Assembly: GCA_020635905.1 (NCBI GenBank)
Contig: JACJYV010000001.1
Location: 1,426,001-1,490,000 of the forward strand
Source: Bacteroidia bacterium
GTDB lineage: Bacteria > Bacteroidota > Bacteroidia > J057 > JADKCL01
DNA length: 64,000 nucleotides
Direction: 5' to 3'
The notes under the pieces are model-generated. The model saw nothing but the letters and a program-made list of their open reading frames with translations. It did no database searches and was not told where the DNA came from. Shown here in pieces: positions 17,693 through 24,878 of the stretch; the first letter of the stretch is position 1, and each line of letters opens with the position of its first letter. Position numbers and translations under genes: made by a program.

Positions 17693-18229
17693 ATGAGGTA
17701 TTTTCTCACACTCGCTCTCCTGTTTGCTGCCTTTTGGGGCAAAAGTCAGGATACCCACAAAGTCATTTCCATTCAGATTGAGCCCTTCAAAAAGGTCAGC
17801 AATGGCGCTTTTTTTCGGGTAATGACTCTTCATTCCCCGGATTGTGGGGTGGAGTATCTGGATGGATTTGACTTTCAATGGGGTTACATTTACCAGCTCA
17901 AAGTGCGGGAAACTCATTTGGCCAATCCTCCCATGGATGGCTCTTCCCTGAAGTACACCCTGATCAGGGAAATTTCCCGTACAAAAGCGCCTGAGGATTA
18001 CGAATTCACCCTTTTTCTGGTCAGAGACCTGTATTTGGGAGGGGAAGTCCAGAAACCCATTCTGGTGCGGATTGACGACCATACCTGCCGCTATTTTGAT
18101 GAAACCTACCTCCTTTTCAGCCCTGAGCAGGAGGCTGATCTGGAGCAGATCATGGCTGGTGGCAAAGGCCGGACAGGCAGATTTCGCTTTGCAGAAGATG
18201 GAAAAATCCGTCTGATAGGATTTGATTAA
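17693..18229 (+). CDS. Exported DUF4377-like protein
   Basis: A 178-residue protein with a classic signal peptide (RYFLTLALLFAAFWGKSQ, cleavage about residue 19-20). The mature part carries the DUF4377 pattern: a cysteine (DCGVEYLDGFDFQWGYIYQLKVRE, with the F-x-W/Y-x-x-G-Y-x-Y-x-L-x-V core) around residues 58-82, followed by a strand-rich tail. DUF4377 domains occur in exported or lipoprotein-like proteins of unknown function. It is convergent with the next, minus-strand gene (stops 3 nt apart). Confidence 0.6.
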   Translation: MRYFLTLALLFAAFWGKSQDTHKVISIQIEPFKKVSNGAFFRVMTLHSPDCGVEYLDGFDFQWGYIYQLKVRETHLANPPMDGSSLKYTLIREISRTKAPEDYEFTLFLVRDLYLGGEVQKPILVRIDDHTCRYFDETYLLFSPEQEADLEQIMAGGKGRTGRFRFAEDGKIRLIGFD

Positions 18230-18232
18230 ATC

Positions 18233-18823
18233 TCAATCTACCCGGGTGACTTTCAGGGTGACCAGACCCGCGTCGAGCTCGGCACTGGACAGGGTGCCAT
18301 TGGTATAATAATAGCGGTTTTTGCGGCCCTTGGGGTGAATTTTATCATACACATGATTCCCCAGGTTCACCACCGGGTGCAGGGTTCCGTCCTCTTCTGA
18401 AAAGCAATTTGAAATGTGCGAAGGCTCTGTAAAAATGAGCATCACTGTGCTGTAATCGACCGGGTAATGGACGGAGCTGCGCGTTTCTCCATCCTCCGTG
18501 ATTTCGTAGCAATCACCCTTCAACGTCACTTTGGTGCACTTGTGTTCCTTGCCATTGACCAAAATCCGCACTTCTGAGCTTTGCAAATGTCCCTTTTGAA
18601 AATGAACATTATACTCATACAAAACCGTAATCCTTTTGATCGCCCAAAAGGACGTTTCAGTAAAACTGGAAAAATAGAGATCATCCCCGTCTATCTTGCG
18701 GGTGGCTTCCAGCTCACCCACCTCATTTCCCCGAAAATTAATGGAAAAATGGCCGGTCTCCGTGACCACGCCGGTCGGAATTGTAATCCAAAGCAGAGAA
18801 ATGAAGGTGAGAAAGCGTATCAT
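18233..18823 (-). CDS. Exported DUF6134-like protein
   Basis: About 196 residues from ATG at 18823 (MIRFLTFISLLWITIPTG is a good signal peptide). The longer start at 18844 adds seven residues and is less likely. The mature region is beta-rich and starts with the FSINFRGNEVGELEATRKIDGD pattern (target, glycine-rich turn, then kinetic repeats), as in DUF6134 proteins, which are probably outer-compartment lipocalin-like barrels. The fold statement is inference. It lies between an exported DUF4377-like gene and an exported TPR gene, so this is a small run of exported proteins. Confidence 0.55.
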   Translation of the reverse strand: MIRFLTFISLLWITIPTGVVTETGHFSINFRGNEVGELEATRKIDGDDLYFSSFTETSFWAIKRITVLYEYNVHFQKGHLQSSEVRILVNGKEHKCTKVTLKGDCYEITEDGETRSSVHYPVDYSTVMLIFTEPSHISNCFSEEDGTLHPVVNLGNHVYDKIHPKGRKNRYYYTNGTLSSAELDAGLVTLKVTRVD

Positions 18824-18953
18824 CAGGGCAAAGTTAGGCATCAATTTGAACCCAAAGAATGAGCTGAATCATCAAAACAATGACCCAATTTGTCCGATTA
18901 TACCAGAAAATTCCTTTAAATTACCTCTGGATAATCCAACAATTGCCACTTCC

Positions 18954-20432
18954 ATGAAATATTATCTTTGCCTTTTGCTGGCTTTTATCTCTCAATTTGC
19001 CGCTGCACAGGACTACCATCGCCTTGCTTTTCGCTACGCAGAAATGGAGGAAAAGCCCCAACATTCCTGCTCTGACCCGACCCTGCAACAGCTGGATGAG
19101 GCCATGAATCTTGTTTTTCAAAATAAAAGCAAAAGTTCCGTATTGGTGGCCAAAAAAGCATTTCAAGCCGAAATCCCCTGTCCTTATGCATTCGAAGTCT
19201 ATGCCTGGTGTTTGTTCAGAAGTGCAAACTGGGAACGGGGACAGGCAATTATTGACTCGGCTATTTACCTGTTTGGCCCCAATCCCGATCTGGTTCTGCG
19301 GCGCGCCTACATGAACCTCGAAATGGGGGAAATGGGGCCTGGCACCCGCAATATAGATGGAATGGCTCTTTATTTGCCCCCGGCCAAACGCATTCCCGCT
19401 GGCGAAAAGGAATTCACCACTGAAAATTACCGGGCTGCCCTTGCAGATTTCAAATACCTGGCGGATACCTATGAGGAGCGATTTCAGGAAATTTATGCGG
19501 TTGCCTACCTGTATCAGCAGTTGGAGGAGTTTGAAAATTCCAACGAATACCTTGAAAAACTGCTTCCCCAGGAAAAATTCCAGGACAACGCAATTTTACT
19601 GAAAGTCGAAAATCTGACCGGGATGAAGAAATTTGAGGAAGCCAGATCCGCTCTGGAGGGCCTCGAAAAAGAATATCCCCGAAATTCAGAAATTCAAAAA
19701 CAATTTGTTGCCCTCTTTCAGGCTTCAGGAAATACAAAAGAAGCTGATTTGCGCATCAAAATGATGAATTTCTTCTCCTGGGTTCCTCCCTGCACAGAAA
19801 TTCCTTTTTCGGAAAAAAACTACGCCGCGATTCAATACTTTACAGATGAGAATCCTCCCCAAAAGAAAATCTCCAGGCTGGAAAAAACTGTCAAAAAGCA
19901 GGGCCAGGAAGCAACTGACCTCCTTTTGACTGTGCTGGACCTGCATGCCAACCATGGCAACGGGGTGGAGGAAAAAGCTGAATCCCTGCTCACCAAAATC
20001 GGGCCAACTGTGGTTCCCAAGGTCATTGCCCTGCTTGATCAGGCCAAATCCACCTGCACTGTCACCCGTCTGGCTTCCATCCTGGCCGATATCAAGGATC
20101 CCAGAGGATGGCAACCTCTGGTGGATTATTTGCCCAAAATGGCTGGCAATCCCCTTAATCTTCCTCCTGACGTACCCAGCCAGTTGATCAAATTTGACCG
20201 CAAAAAAGCCCTCCCTGTACTCCTTAGCTGGATCAGGGAAGAAAACCAAAGGGAAAATCCTGACATTTCTGACGATCCGCTCGAAAATCTGCCAGATATC
20301 TTTGGCTTCTCCAGTAAATATGGCCCTCTGAAAGTCTATGAAAAAAGGGAAATCGCCGAGGCCGCCAATTTACTGCGTTTCAGCCTGGAAGAAACCACGG
20401 AAATTATAGATAAGGTATTCGGGAAAGAATAA
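18954..20432 (+). CDS. Exported TPR/HEAT helical-repeat protein
   Basis: A 492-residue protein from ATG 18954. KYYLCLLLAFISQFAAAQ is a clear signal peptide with cleavage after AQ (around residue 18). An in-frame extension to 18696 lies antisense to the DUF6134-like gene and is rejected. The mature part is almost all alpha-helical: TPR-like repeats across ~50-270 and HEAT-like repeats in the last 150 residues (PKVIALLDQAKSTCTVTRLA, then GWQPLVDYLP). Probably a periplasmic scaffold; partners unknown. The DEAD-box gene starts 17 nt downstream. Confidence 0.65.
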   Translation: MKYYLCLLLAFISQFAAAQDYHRLAFRYAEMEEKPQHSCSDPTLQQLDEAMNLVFQNKSKSSVLVAKKAFQAEIPCPYAFEVYAWCLFRSANWERGQAIIDSAIYLFGPNPDLVLRRAYMNLEMGEMGPGTRNIDGMALYLPPAKRIPAGEKEFTTENYRAALADFKYLADTYEERFQEIYAVAYLYQQLEEFENSNEYLEKLLPQEKFQDNAILLKVENLTGMKKFEEARSALEGLEKEYPRNSEIQKQFVALFQASGNTKEADLRIKMMNFFSWVPPCTEIPFSEKNYAAIQYFTDENPPQKKISRLEKTVKKQGQEATDLLLTVLDLHANHGNGVEEKAESLLTKIGPTVVPKVIALLDQAKSTCTVTRLASILADIKDPRGWQPLVDYLPKMAGNPLNLPPDVPSQLIKFDRKKALPVLLSWIREENQRENPDISDDPLENLPDIFGFSSKYGPLKVYEKREIAEAANLLRFSLEETTEIIDKVFGKE

Positions 20433-20449
20433 TCCCCTACCTTTGCTGC

Positions 20450-21766
20450 ATGGCTGAAAACCTCAAAAACCGGGAGGAAATCCTGCAAAAGCTGGGCATT
20501 GAAAAGCTTAATTCCATGCAGGAAGCAGCCCTGGAAGCCATTTCCAGCCAGACGGAAATCATTCTCCTTTCGCCCACGGGCACAGGTAAAACCCTGGCTT
20601 TTCTGCTGCCCCTGATCGAACAGTTGGTGCCTGGCTTTCCGGGCGTTCAGGCCCTCATTCTGGCGCCTTCGCGCGAACTTGCGATCCAGATCGGTCAGGT
20701 GGTACGCTCTATGGGCTCTGGTTTCAAAGCGAATGTGGTCTATGGCGGACGCCCCATGGCCAAGGATAAAATTGAATTGAACCAGCTCCCTGCCCTGCTG
20801 ATTGGCACTCCCGGCCGCATTGCCGACCACCTGCGCAGAAACAGTTTTCAGCCCGCGACCGTCCGTACTCTGGTTTTGGATGAATTTGACAAATCACTTG
20901 AAATCGGGTTTGAAGGTGAAATGGGGGAAATTTGCCTGGCTCTCCCCCATGTGCGTAAAAAAATCCTGACCTCCGCCACCCACGAAGTGCAAATTCCTGC
21001 CTTTGCGGGGTTGAAAAGCCCACAAACCCTTGATTTTCTGGCTGATAGCAAGCCTCAATTGACCCTGAAAATCATTGCTTCGCCTGAAAAGGACAAGCTG
21101 CGCACCCTGGTAAAGGCCCTTTGTCACCTGGGAAATCAGCCGGGAATCGTGTTTTGTAATTTCAAGGAATCCATTGATCGGGTGAGCGAATATCTTGACC
21201 AACAGGGGATTGCCCACGGCTGTTTTTACGGTGGCATGGAACAAAAAGACCGCGAGCGGTCTCTGGTCAAATTTCGTAACGGGACCCATCAGTTGATTTT
21301 GGCTACGGATCTGGCCGCCCGGGGGCTGGATGTGCCAGAAATCAAATTTATTCTCCATTATCACCTGCCCCTCCGCGAAGCTGAATTTACCCACCGCAAC
21401 GGGCGTACTGCCCGCATGCACAGCGACGGCACTGCCTTTATTTTACTTGGGCCCGACGAGGTATTGCCTGATTTTATTCAGAGCCAACAACCTGAAACAG
21501 AGCAACTCAGTCCAGCACCCCCGCCTGCGAAGCCTGCCTGGAAAACCCTGCTCATTTCGGGCGGACGCAAAGACAAAATCTCCAAAGGAGATATTGCAGG
21601 ACTGTTTTTGAAGCAGGGCAAGTTGGCTCCCGATCAGCTCGGCATGATCGAACTGCACCTGGATTTTGCCTTTGTCGCGGTGTCGGCCTCCAAAATCCGG
21701 GAAATGATTCGCCTGCTGGACCAGCAAAAGCTCAAAACCAAAAAAATCAGGATCAGGGAAATCTGA
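20450..21766 (+). CDS. DEAD-box-family RNA helicase, DbpA-like, with DEFD motif
   Basis: A 438-residue SF2 RNA helicase. Walker A SPTGTGKT is at 41-48, PSREL (Ia) at 73-77, GTPGR (Ib) at 119-123, motif II is LDEFDK (143-148, so DEFD, not DEAD), motif III SAT at 175-177, and motif VI reads HRNGRTAR near 325. The C-terminal ~75 residues (LLISGGRKDKISKGDIAGLF and onward) look like the DbpA RNA-binding domain that recognises 23S rRNA hairpin 92, suggesting a role in large-subunit assembly. Alanine-to-phenylalanine in motif II leaves the two acidic residues intact. Confidence 0.87.
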   Translation: MAENLKNREEILQKLGIEKLNSMQEAALEAISSQTEIILLSPTGTGKTLAFLLPLIEQLVPGFPGVQALILAPSRELAIQIGQVVRSMGSGFKANVVYGGRPMAKDKIELNQLPALLIGTPGRIADHLRRNSFQPATVRTLVLDEFDKSLEIGFEGEMGEICLALPHVRKKILTSATHEVQIPAFAGLKSPQTLDFLADSKPQLTLKIIASPEKDKLRTLVKALCHLGNQPGIVFCNFKESIDRVSEYLDQQGIAHGCFYGGMEQKDRERSLVKFRNGTHQLILATDLAARGLDVPEIKFILHYHLPLREAEFTHRNGRTARMHSDGTAFILLGPDEVLPDFIQSQQPETEQLSPAPPPAKPAWKTLLISGGRKDKISKGDIAGLFLKQGKLAPDQLGMIELHLDFAFVAVSASKIREMIRLLDQQKLKTKKIRIREI

Positions 21767-21808
21767 ATTCATCCAATCAAAATCACCTCAAATCACTCAT
21801 TCACAGGC

Positions 21809-22435
21809 ATGTATATTCCAAAACATTACCTCCAACCAGATCAGCAAAAGGCTCTGGCTTTCATGCAAAGGTTCAGTTTTGGCACCCTGGTCAGTGTGGA
21901 AGAAGGGCGCCCCATGGCCACTCATCTGCCTTTTGTGGTGGAGGAAAGGGAAGCCCAAATCAGGCTGATTTCTCACTTTGCGCGGGCCAATCCCCAATGG
22001 AAATCTCTTGAAAATCAGCAGATATTGACCATTTTCACCGAGCCTCACGCCTATATATCTCCCTCCCATTACGACAGGCTGGAAAATGTCCCCACCTGGA
22101 ATTACATCTCCGTGCATGCCTACGGGCACATCAGCCTTTTGAACGAAGAGAAACAGGTTTTTGAAGTGCTGGAAAAGATGATGGAAAGTTTCGAACCAAC
22201 TTACAAAACCCAATGGGAATCTCTTTCTGCTGAATACAAATCCCGCATGGCCAGGGGCATTACTGCTTTCGAAATCAGGGTGAATGAGTTGCAGGCCAAG
22301 GAAAAACTCAGTCAGAATAAAAAGGAAAACGAGCGCAGGCGTATTCTGGAAGCTATGGGACAAAGCGAATCTGAGGCTGCACGGCTGATCGGGGAGTACA
22401 TGGCCGACCGCGAAAATTTGGCTGACATAAATTAA
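21809..22435 (+). CDS. PaiB-type FMN-binding protein
   Basis: A 208-residue protein of the PaiB / FMN-binding negative transcriptional regulator family. The opening MYIPKHYLQPDQQKALAFMQ, then GTLVSVEEGRPMATHLPFV (~29-47), YISPSHYD (~84-91) and VPTWNYISVHAYG (~96-108), are the standard conserved blocks of its split-barrel FMN fold. In Bacillus PaiB affects sporulation and protease genes; in most bacteria the role is unknown. An 8-bp inverted repeat (22435-22442 with 22465-22472) directly follows the stop but lacks a downstream T tract. Confidence 0.85.
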   Translation: MYIPKHYLQPDQQKALAFMQRFSFGTLVSVEEGRPMATHLPFVVEEREAQIRLISHFARANPQWKSLENQQILTIFTEPHAYISPSHYDRLENVPTWNYISVHAYGHISLLNEEKQVFEVLEKMMESFEPTYKTQWESLSAEYKSRMARGITAFEIRVNELQAKEKLSQNKKENERRRILEAMGQSESEAARLIGEYMADRENLADIN

Positions 22436-22580
22436 GGGTCAGAAAATACATTCCGTTTTGTGGCCTGACCCTAAAAAAATGAATCCTCTGATCTAAATTA
22501 AATCCCGAATGAATTATATTGGAACAATTCTGATTTGCACCAGACTTTCAGTTCTTAATTTCTGATTTACAACCAATACT

Positions 22581-24359
22581 ATGAAGAAAATTTACAATTT
22601 CGCCTTTTTCCTTGCCCTCTTAATCGCTCCTGCAGCCCTATGGAGTCAATGTGGTTTGTTTTATGACAGTTTTGAAAGCCAGTCGTTGGGTACTTCCTAT
22701 AACATTGGTACGGGGACCTACACACGTACCTTTCCCGGCACGGGCGCCGCACAGGGCACCTATTACTTTCAGCAAGCGGGAAGCAGTACTTTCTATCAGG
22801 GAACAGGGTTGTATTTTCCCTCATCCACCCCTTCAGATATCAGCTTTTATGTGCGAACCAGTAATCTCTCGGCCCACAATGCTTACTTTGTAATTGGAGA
22901 CGCCAGTATTTCTTCCAATAACGGAACCATCTTCATTTATGTTCAGAGTGGCGTAGGATTGCGCTTTTATTCGAGTCCCAGCCTTGATTATATTTATTCA
23001 ATTTCGGCCAACACCTGGTATCATGTGGAGCTGAAAAACATCAATTTTTCCACCTTCACCTATGACATCTGGGTGAATGGCTCATTGCAATACACAGGAA
23101 TGAGCTTCAGAAATAACACAGCCAATATCAATCAGGTGCAAATGTTTAATCTTTCCAATGCCACGGCAGGTTATGACGAAATCATCATTGGGGGGACTCC
23201 GTTGACCATCAGCACCACGGGCACGGATCCTTATTGCTACGGAGATTCCAATGGAACGGCTATGGGAACGGTGAGCGGCAGTACAGCTCCCTTGTCTTAT
23301 GCCTGGAGCACGGGCGATACCACGGATTCTATTGGAGGCCTGCCCTCGGGCACCGTTTATCTGACCGTGTCTGATACCTCTGGATGTACGGTGATGGATT
23401 CCATCACCCTGACCGATCCCAGCCCGATCACCAGCTCAATTGTGGGAACCCCTGTCACCTGCCCGGGCGGTTCAGACGGATCGGCCGACCTCACTGCAAG
23501 TGGCGGTTCCTCACAACTTTCGTACTCCTGGACTGGAGGCGCGACCACGGAAGACATCTCAAGCCTGACTTCAGGCACCTGGATGGTCAGTATCAGCGAT
23601 TCGAATGGTTGTAATCACCAGGATTCTGTACAGATCACGGAACCACAGTCCTGGAGCCTTACCTGGGCCATTCAGGAGCCCGCCTGTAACGGCGATGCCA
23701 ACGGAAGCATCAGCCTGGGAGTCAGCGGCGCCACCGCGCCTTACAGCTATTCCTGGAACACGGGCGATACCACCAACAGCATTTCAAACCTGACTGCTGG
23801 CAATTATCAGGTGACCGTGACCGACAGCCAGGGATGTGCCACCTCAGACTCCACCCTCCTCAGCGAACCTGCGATCCTGAGCCTCAGCGGGGTGGCCACG
23901 GCTGACACGGGCGGAAATTCCACGGGAGCCCTAGACCTGACGGTCAGCGGGGGAACGGCTCCCTACACCTTCAGCTGGAGCAACAGCGCCACCACGGAGG
24001 ATCTGAGCGGACTCAGCAGTGGCACTTACTCGGTCACCGTGATGGACGCCAATGGCTGCCAGATTCAGGATACCTTTCTGGTTGATTTCTTTCTCGGCCT
24101 GGCTGGCGAAGCCAATCTCCTGAAATTCAGCCTTTGGCCTAATCCCACCCAGGGTACAATTCAAATTTCCCTGCCCACCCAACAATTTGAAAATAATGCA
24201 GAAATCAGGTTGCTGGACTTGAAAGGCAGAGTGCTGATGAAGCGCAATTTGGCAAATCAGGTTACGACGCTGGATCTGAACGAATACGCTGCCGGGATGT
24301 ATCTGGTGGAAATTCAAAACGGAACCCAAAGCGGTCGCACCCGACTGGTAAAGAAATAA
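22581..24359 (+). CDS. T9SS-secreted LamG-like/SprB-repeat protein
   Basis: A 592-residue secreted protein. A signal peptide spans 1-22 (KKIYNFAFFLALLIAPAALWSQ). Residues ~25-205 form a concanavalin/LamG-like jelly roll (YFVIGDASIS, then TWYHVELKNINFS). Residues ~214-500 contain four SprB-type repeats of about 70 residues with the CYGDSNG / YAWSTGDTT / CTVMDS pattern, as in gliding adhesins of Bacteroidota. The end (FSLWPNPTQGTIQIS, then GMYLVEIQNG and a basic tail) is a T9SS type A sorting domain. Probably cell-surface-attached or released. A strong terminator follows 20 nt after the stop. Confidence 0.85.
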   Translation: MKKIYNFAFFLALLIAPAALWSQCGLFYDSFESQSLGTSYNIGTGTYTRTFPGTGAAQGTYYFQQAGSSTFYQGTGLYFPSSTPSDISFYVRTSNLSAHNAYFVIGDASISSNNGTIFIYVQSGVGLRFYSSPSLDYIYSISANTWYHVELKNINFSTFTYDIWVNGSLQYTGMSFRNNTANINQVQMFNLSNATAGYDEIIIGGTPLTISTTGTDPYCYGDSNGTAMGTVSGSTAPLSYAWSTGDTTDSIGGLPSGTVYLTVSDTSGCTVMDSITLTDPSPITSSIVGTPVTCPGGSDGSADLTASGGSSQLSYSWTGGATTEDISSLTSGTWMVSISDSNGCNHQDSVQITEPQSWSLTWAIQEPACNGDANGSISLGVSGATAPYSYSWNTGDTTNSISNLTAGNYQVTVTDSQGCATSDSTLLSEPAILSLSGVATADTGGNSTGALDLTVSGGTAPYTFSWSNSATTEDLSGLSSGTYSVTVMDANGCQIQDTFLVDFFLGLAGEANLLKFSLWPNPTQGTIQISLPTQQFENNAEIRLLDLKGRVLMKRNLANQVTTLDLNEYAAGMYLVEIQNGTQSGRTRLVKK

Positions 24360-24378
24360 AATAACTTTCAAAAAAGGG

Positions 24379-24415
24379 CTTGCAGGTCTCCTTTGGGGCC
24401 TGCAAGTTTCTTTTC
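24379..24415 (+). terminator. Rho-independent terminator of the T9SS/SprB gene
   Basis: CTTGCAGG (24379-24386) pairs perfectly with CCTGCAAG (24399-24406) around a 12-nt loop, followed by TTTCTTTT. It sits 20 nt after the stop of the T9SS gene and separates it from the blaI-type promoter. Confidence 0.75.
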
Positions 24416-24445
24416 CATCCATGCCAACGTATTTCTACGTCTATT

Positions 24446-24490
24446 AACGCAAATTAAAGTTGGAAAACTTAAAATTGCGTTATACCTTTA
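24446..24490 (+). promoter_or_regulatory. Operator palindrome overlapping the BlaI-type promoter
   Basis: Two 16-bp arms, AACGCAAATTAAAGTT (24446-24461) and AACTTAAAATTGCGTT (24466-24481), are inverted repeats with two mismatches around a GGAA spacer. The Bacteroidota-type -7 element TACCTTTA (24483-24490) abuts the right arm, and a TTGG near 24460 is about where the -33 box would sit. The ATG is at 24495. A repressor bound here would block RNA polymerase, which fits autoregulation by the BlaI/MecI product encoded immediately downstream. Seen directly: the palindrome. Inferred: the repressor. Confidence 0.65.
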
Positions 24491-24494
24491 GCCC

Positions 24495-24878
24495 ATGGAA
24501 AAACTGACCCAACGCGAAGAGTTCGTCATGCAGTTGTTGTGGCGGCTGAAAGAAGCAGTCGTCAAGGACCTGATCGCCGAATATCCCGATCCAAAACCAC
24601 CCTACACGACGGTTTCGTCCATCATTCGCATTCTGGAAGACAAAGGCTACGTGGGCCACAAAGCCTATGGCAAAACTCATGTGTATCACCCACTGGTGTC
24701 CAAAAGGGCCTTTCGCAAGCATTCTTTCAGTCAGTTGGTGCAGGAATACTTTGGCGGGTCGTACGAACAGGTGGTGTCCTTCATGGTAGAGGAGGAAAAT
24801 CTGCCTGAATCTGAGATTGAGAAGATCAGGGAAATTATCAGCGAAGCTGAAAAGAAGGAAGGGGGCCAAAATGGATAA
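24495..24878 (+). CDS. BlaI/MecI/CopY-family transcriptional repressor
   Basis: A 127-residue winged-helix repressor of the BlaI/MecI family. The DNA-binding domain covers ~1-75: LTQREEFVMQLLWRLKEAVV, then PPYTTVSSIIRILEDKGYVGHK, where the TTVxxxxxRLxxKGxxxH pattern is the recognition helix and wing. The C-terminal helices for dimerisation follow. In the classical system a BlaR1 membrane sensor cleaves the repressor; here the sensor-like gene overlaps it by 8 nt. A 16-bp palindrome over its own promoter indicates autoregulation. In Bacteroidota these pairs are not necessarily tied to beta-lactamases, and none is seen nearby. Confidence 0.9.
   Translation: MEKLTQREEFVMQLLWRLKEAVVKDLIAEYPDPKPPYTTVSSIIRILEDKGYVGHKAYGKTHVYHPLVSKRAFRKHSFSQLVQEYFGGSYEQVVSFMVEEENLPESEIEKIREIISEAEKKEGGQNG

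Noticed and set aside
18696..18953. N-terminal extension of the exported TPR protein
   Set aside because: It lies antisense to the DUF6134-like gene and would bury a clean signal peptide starting at ATG 18954.
22435..22472. AGGGTCAG/CTGACCCT inverted repeat after the PaiB gene as a terminator
   Set aside because: The 22-nt loop and the A-rich, not T-rich, downstream sequence on the + strand do not fit a rho-independent terminator.
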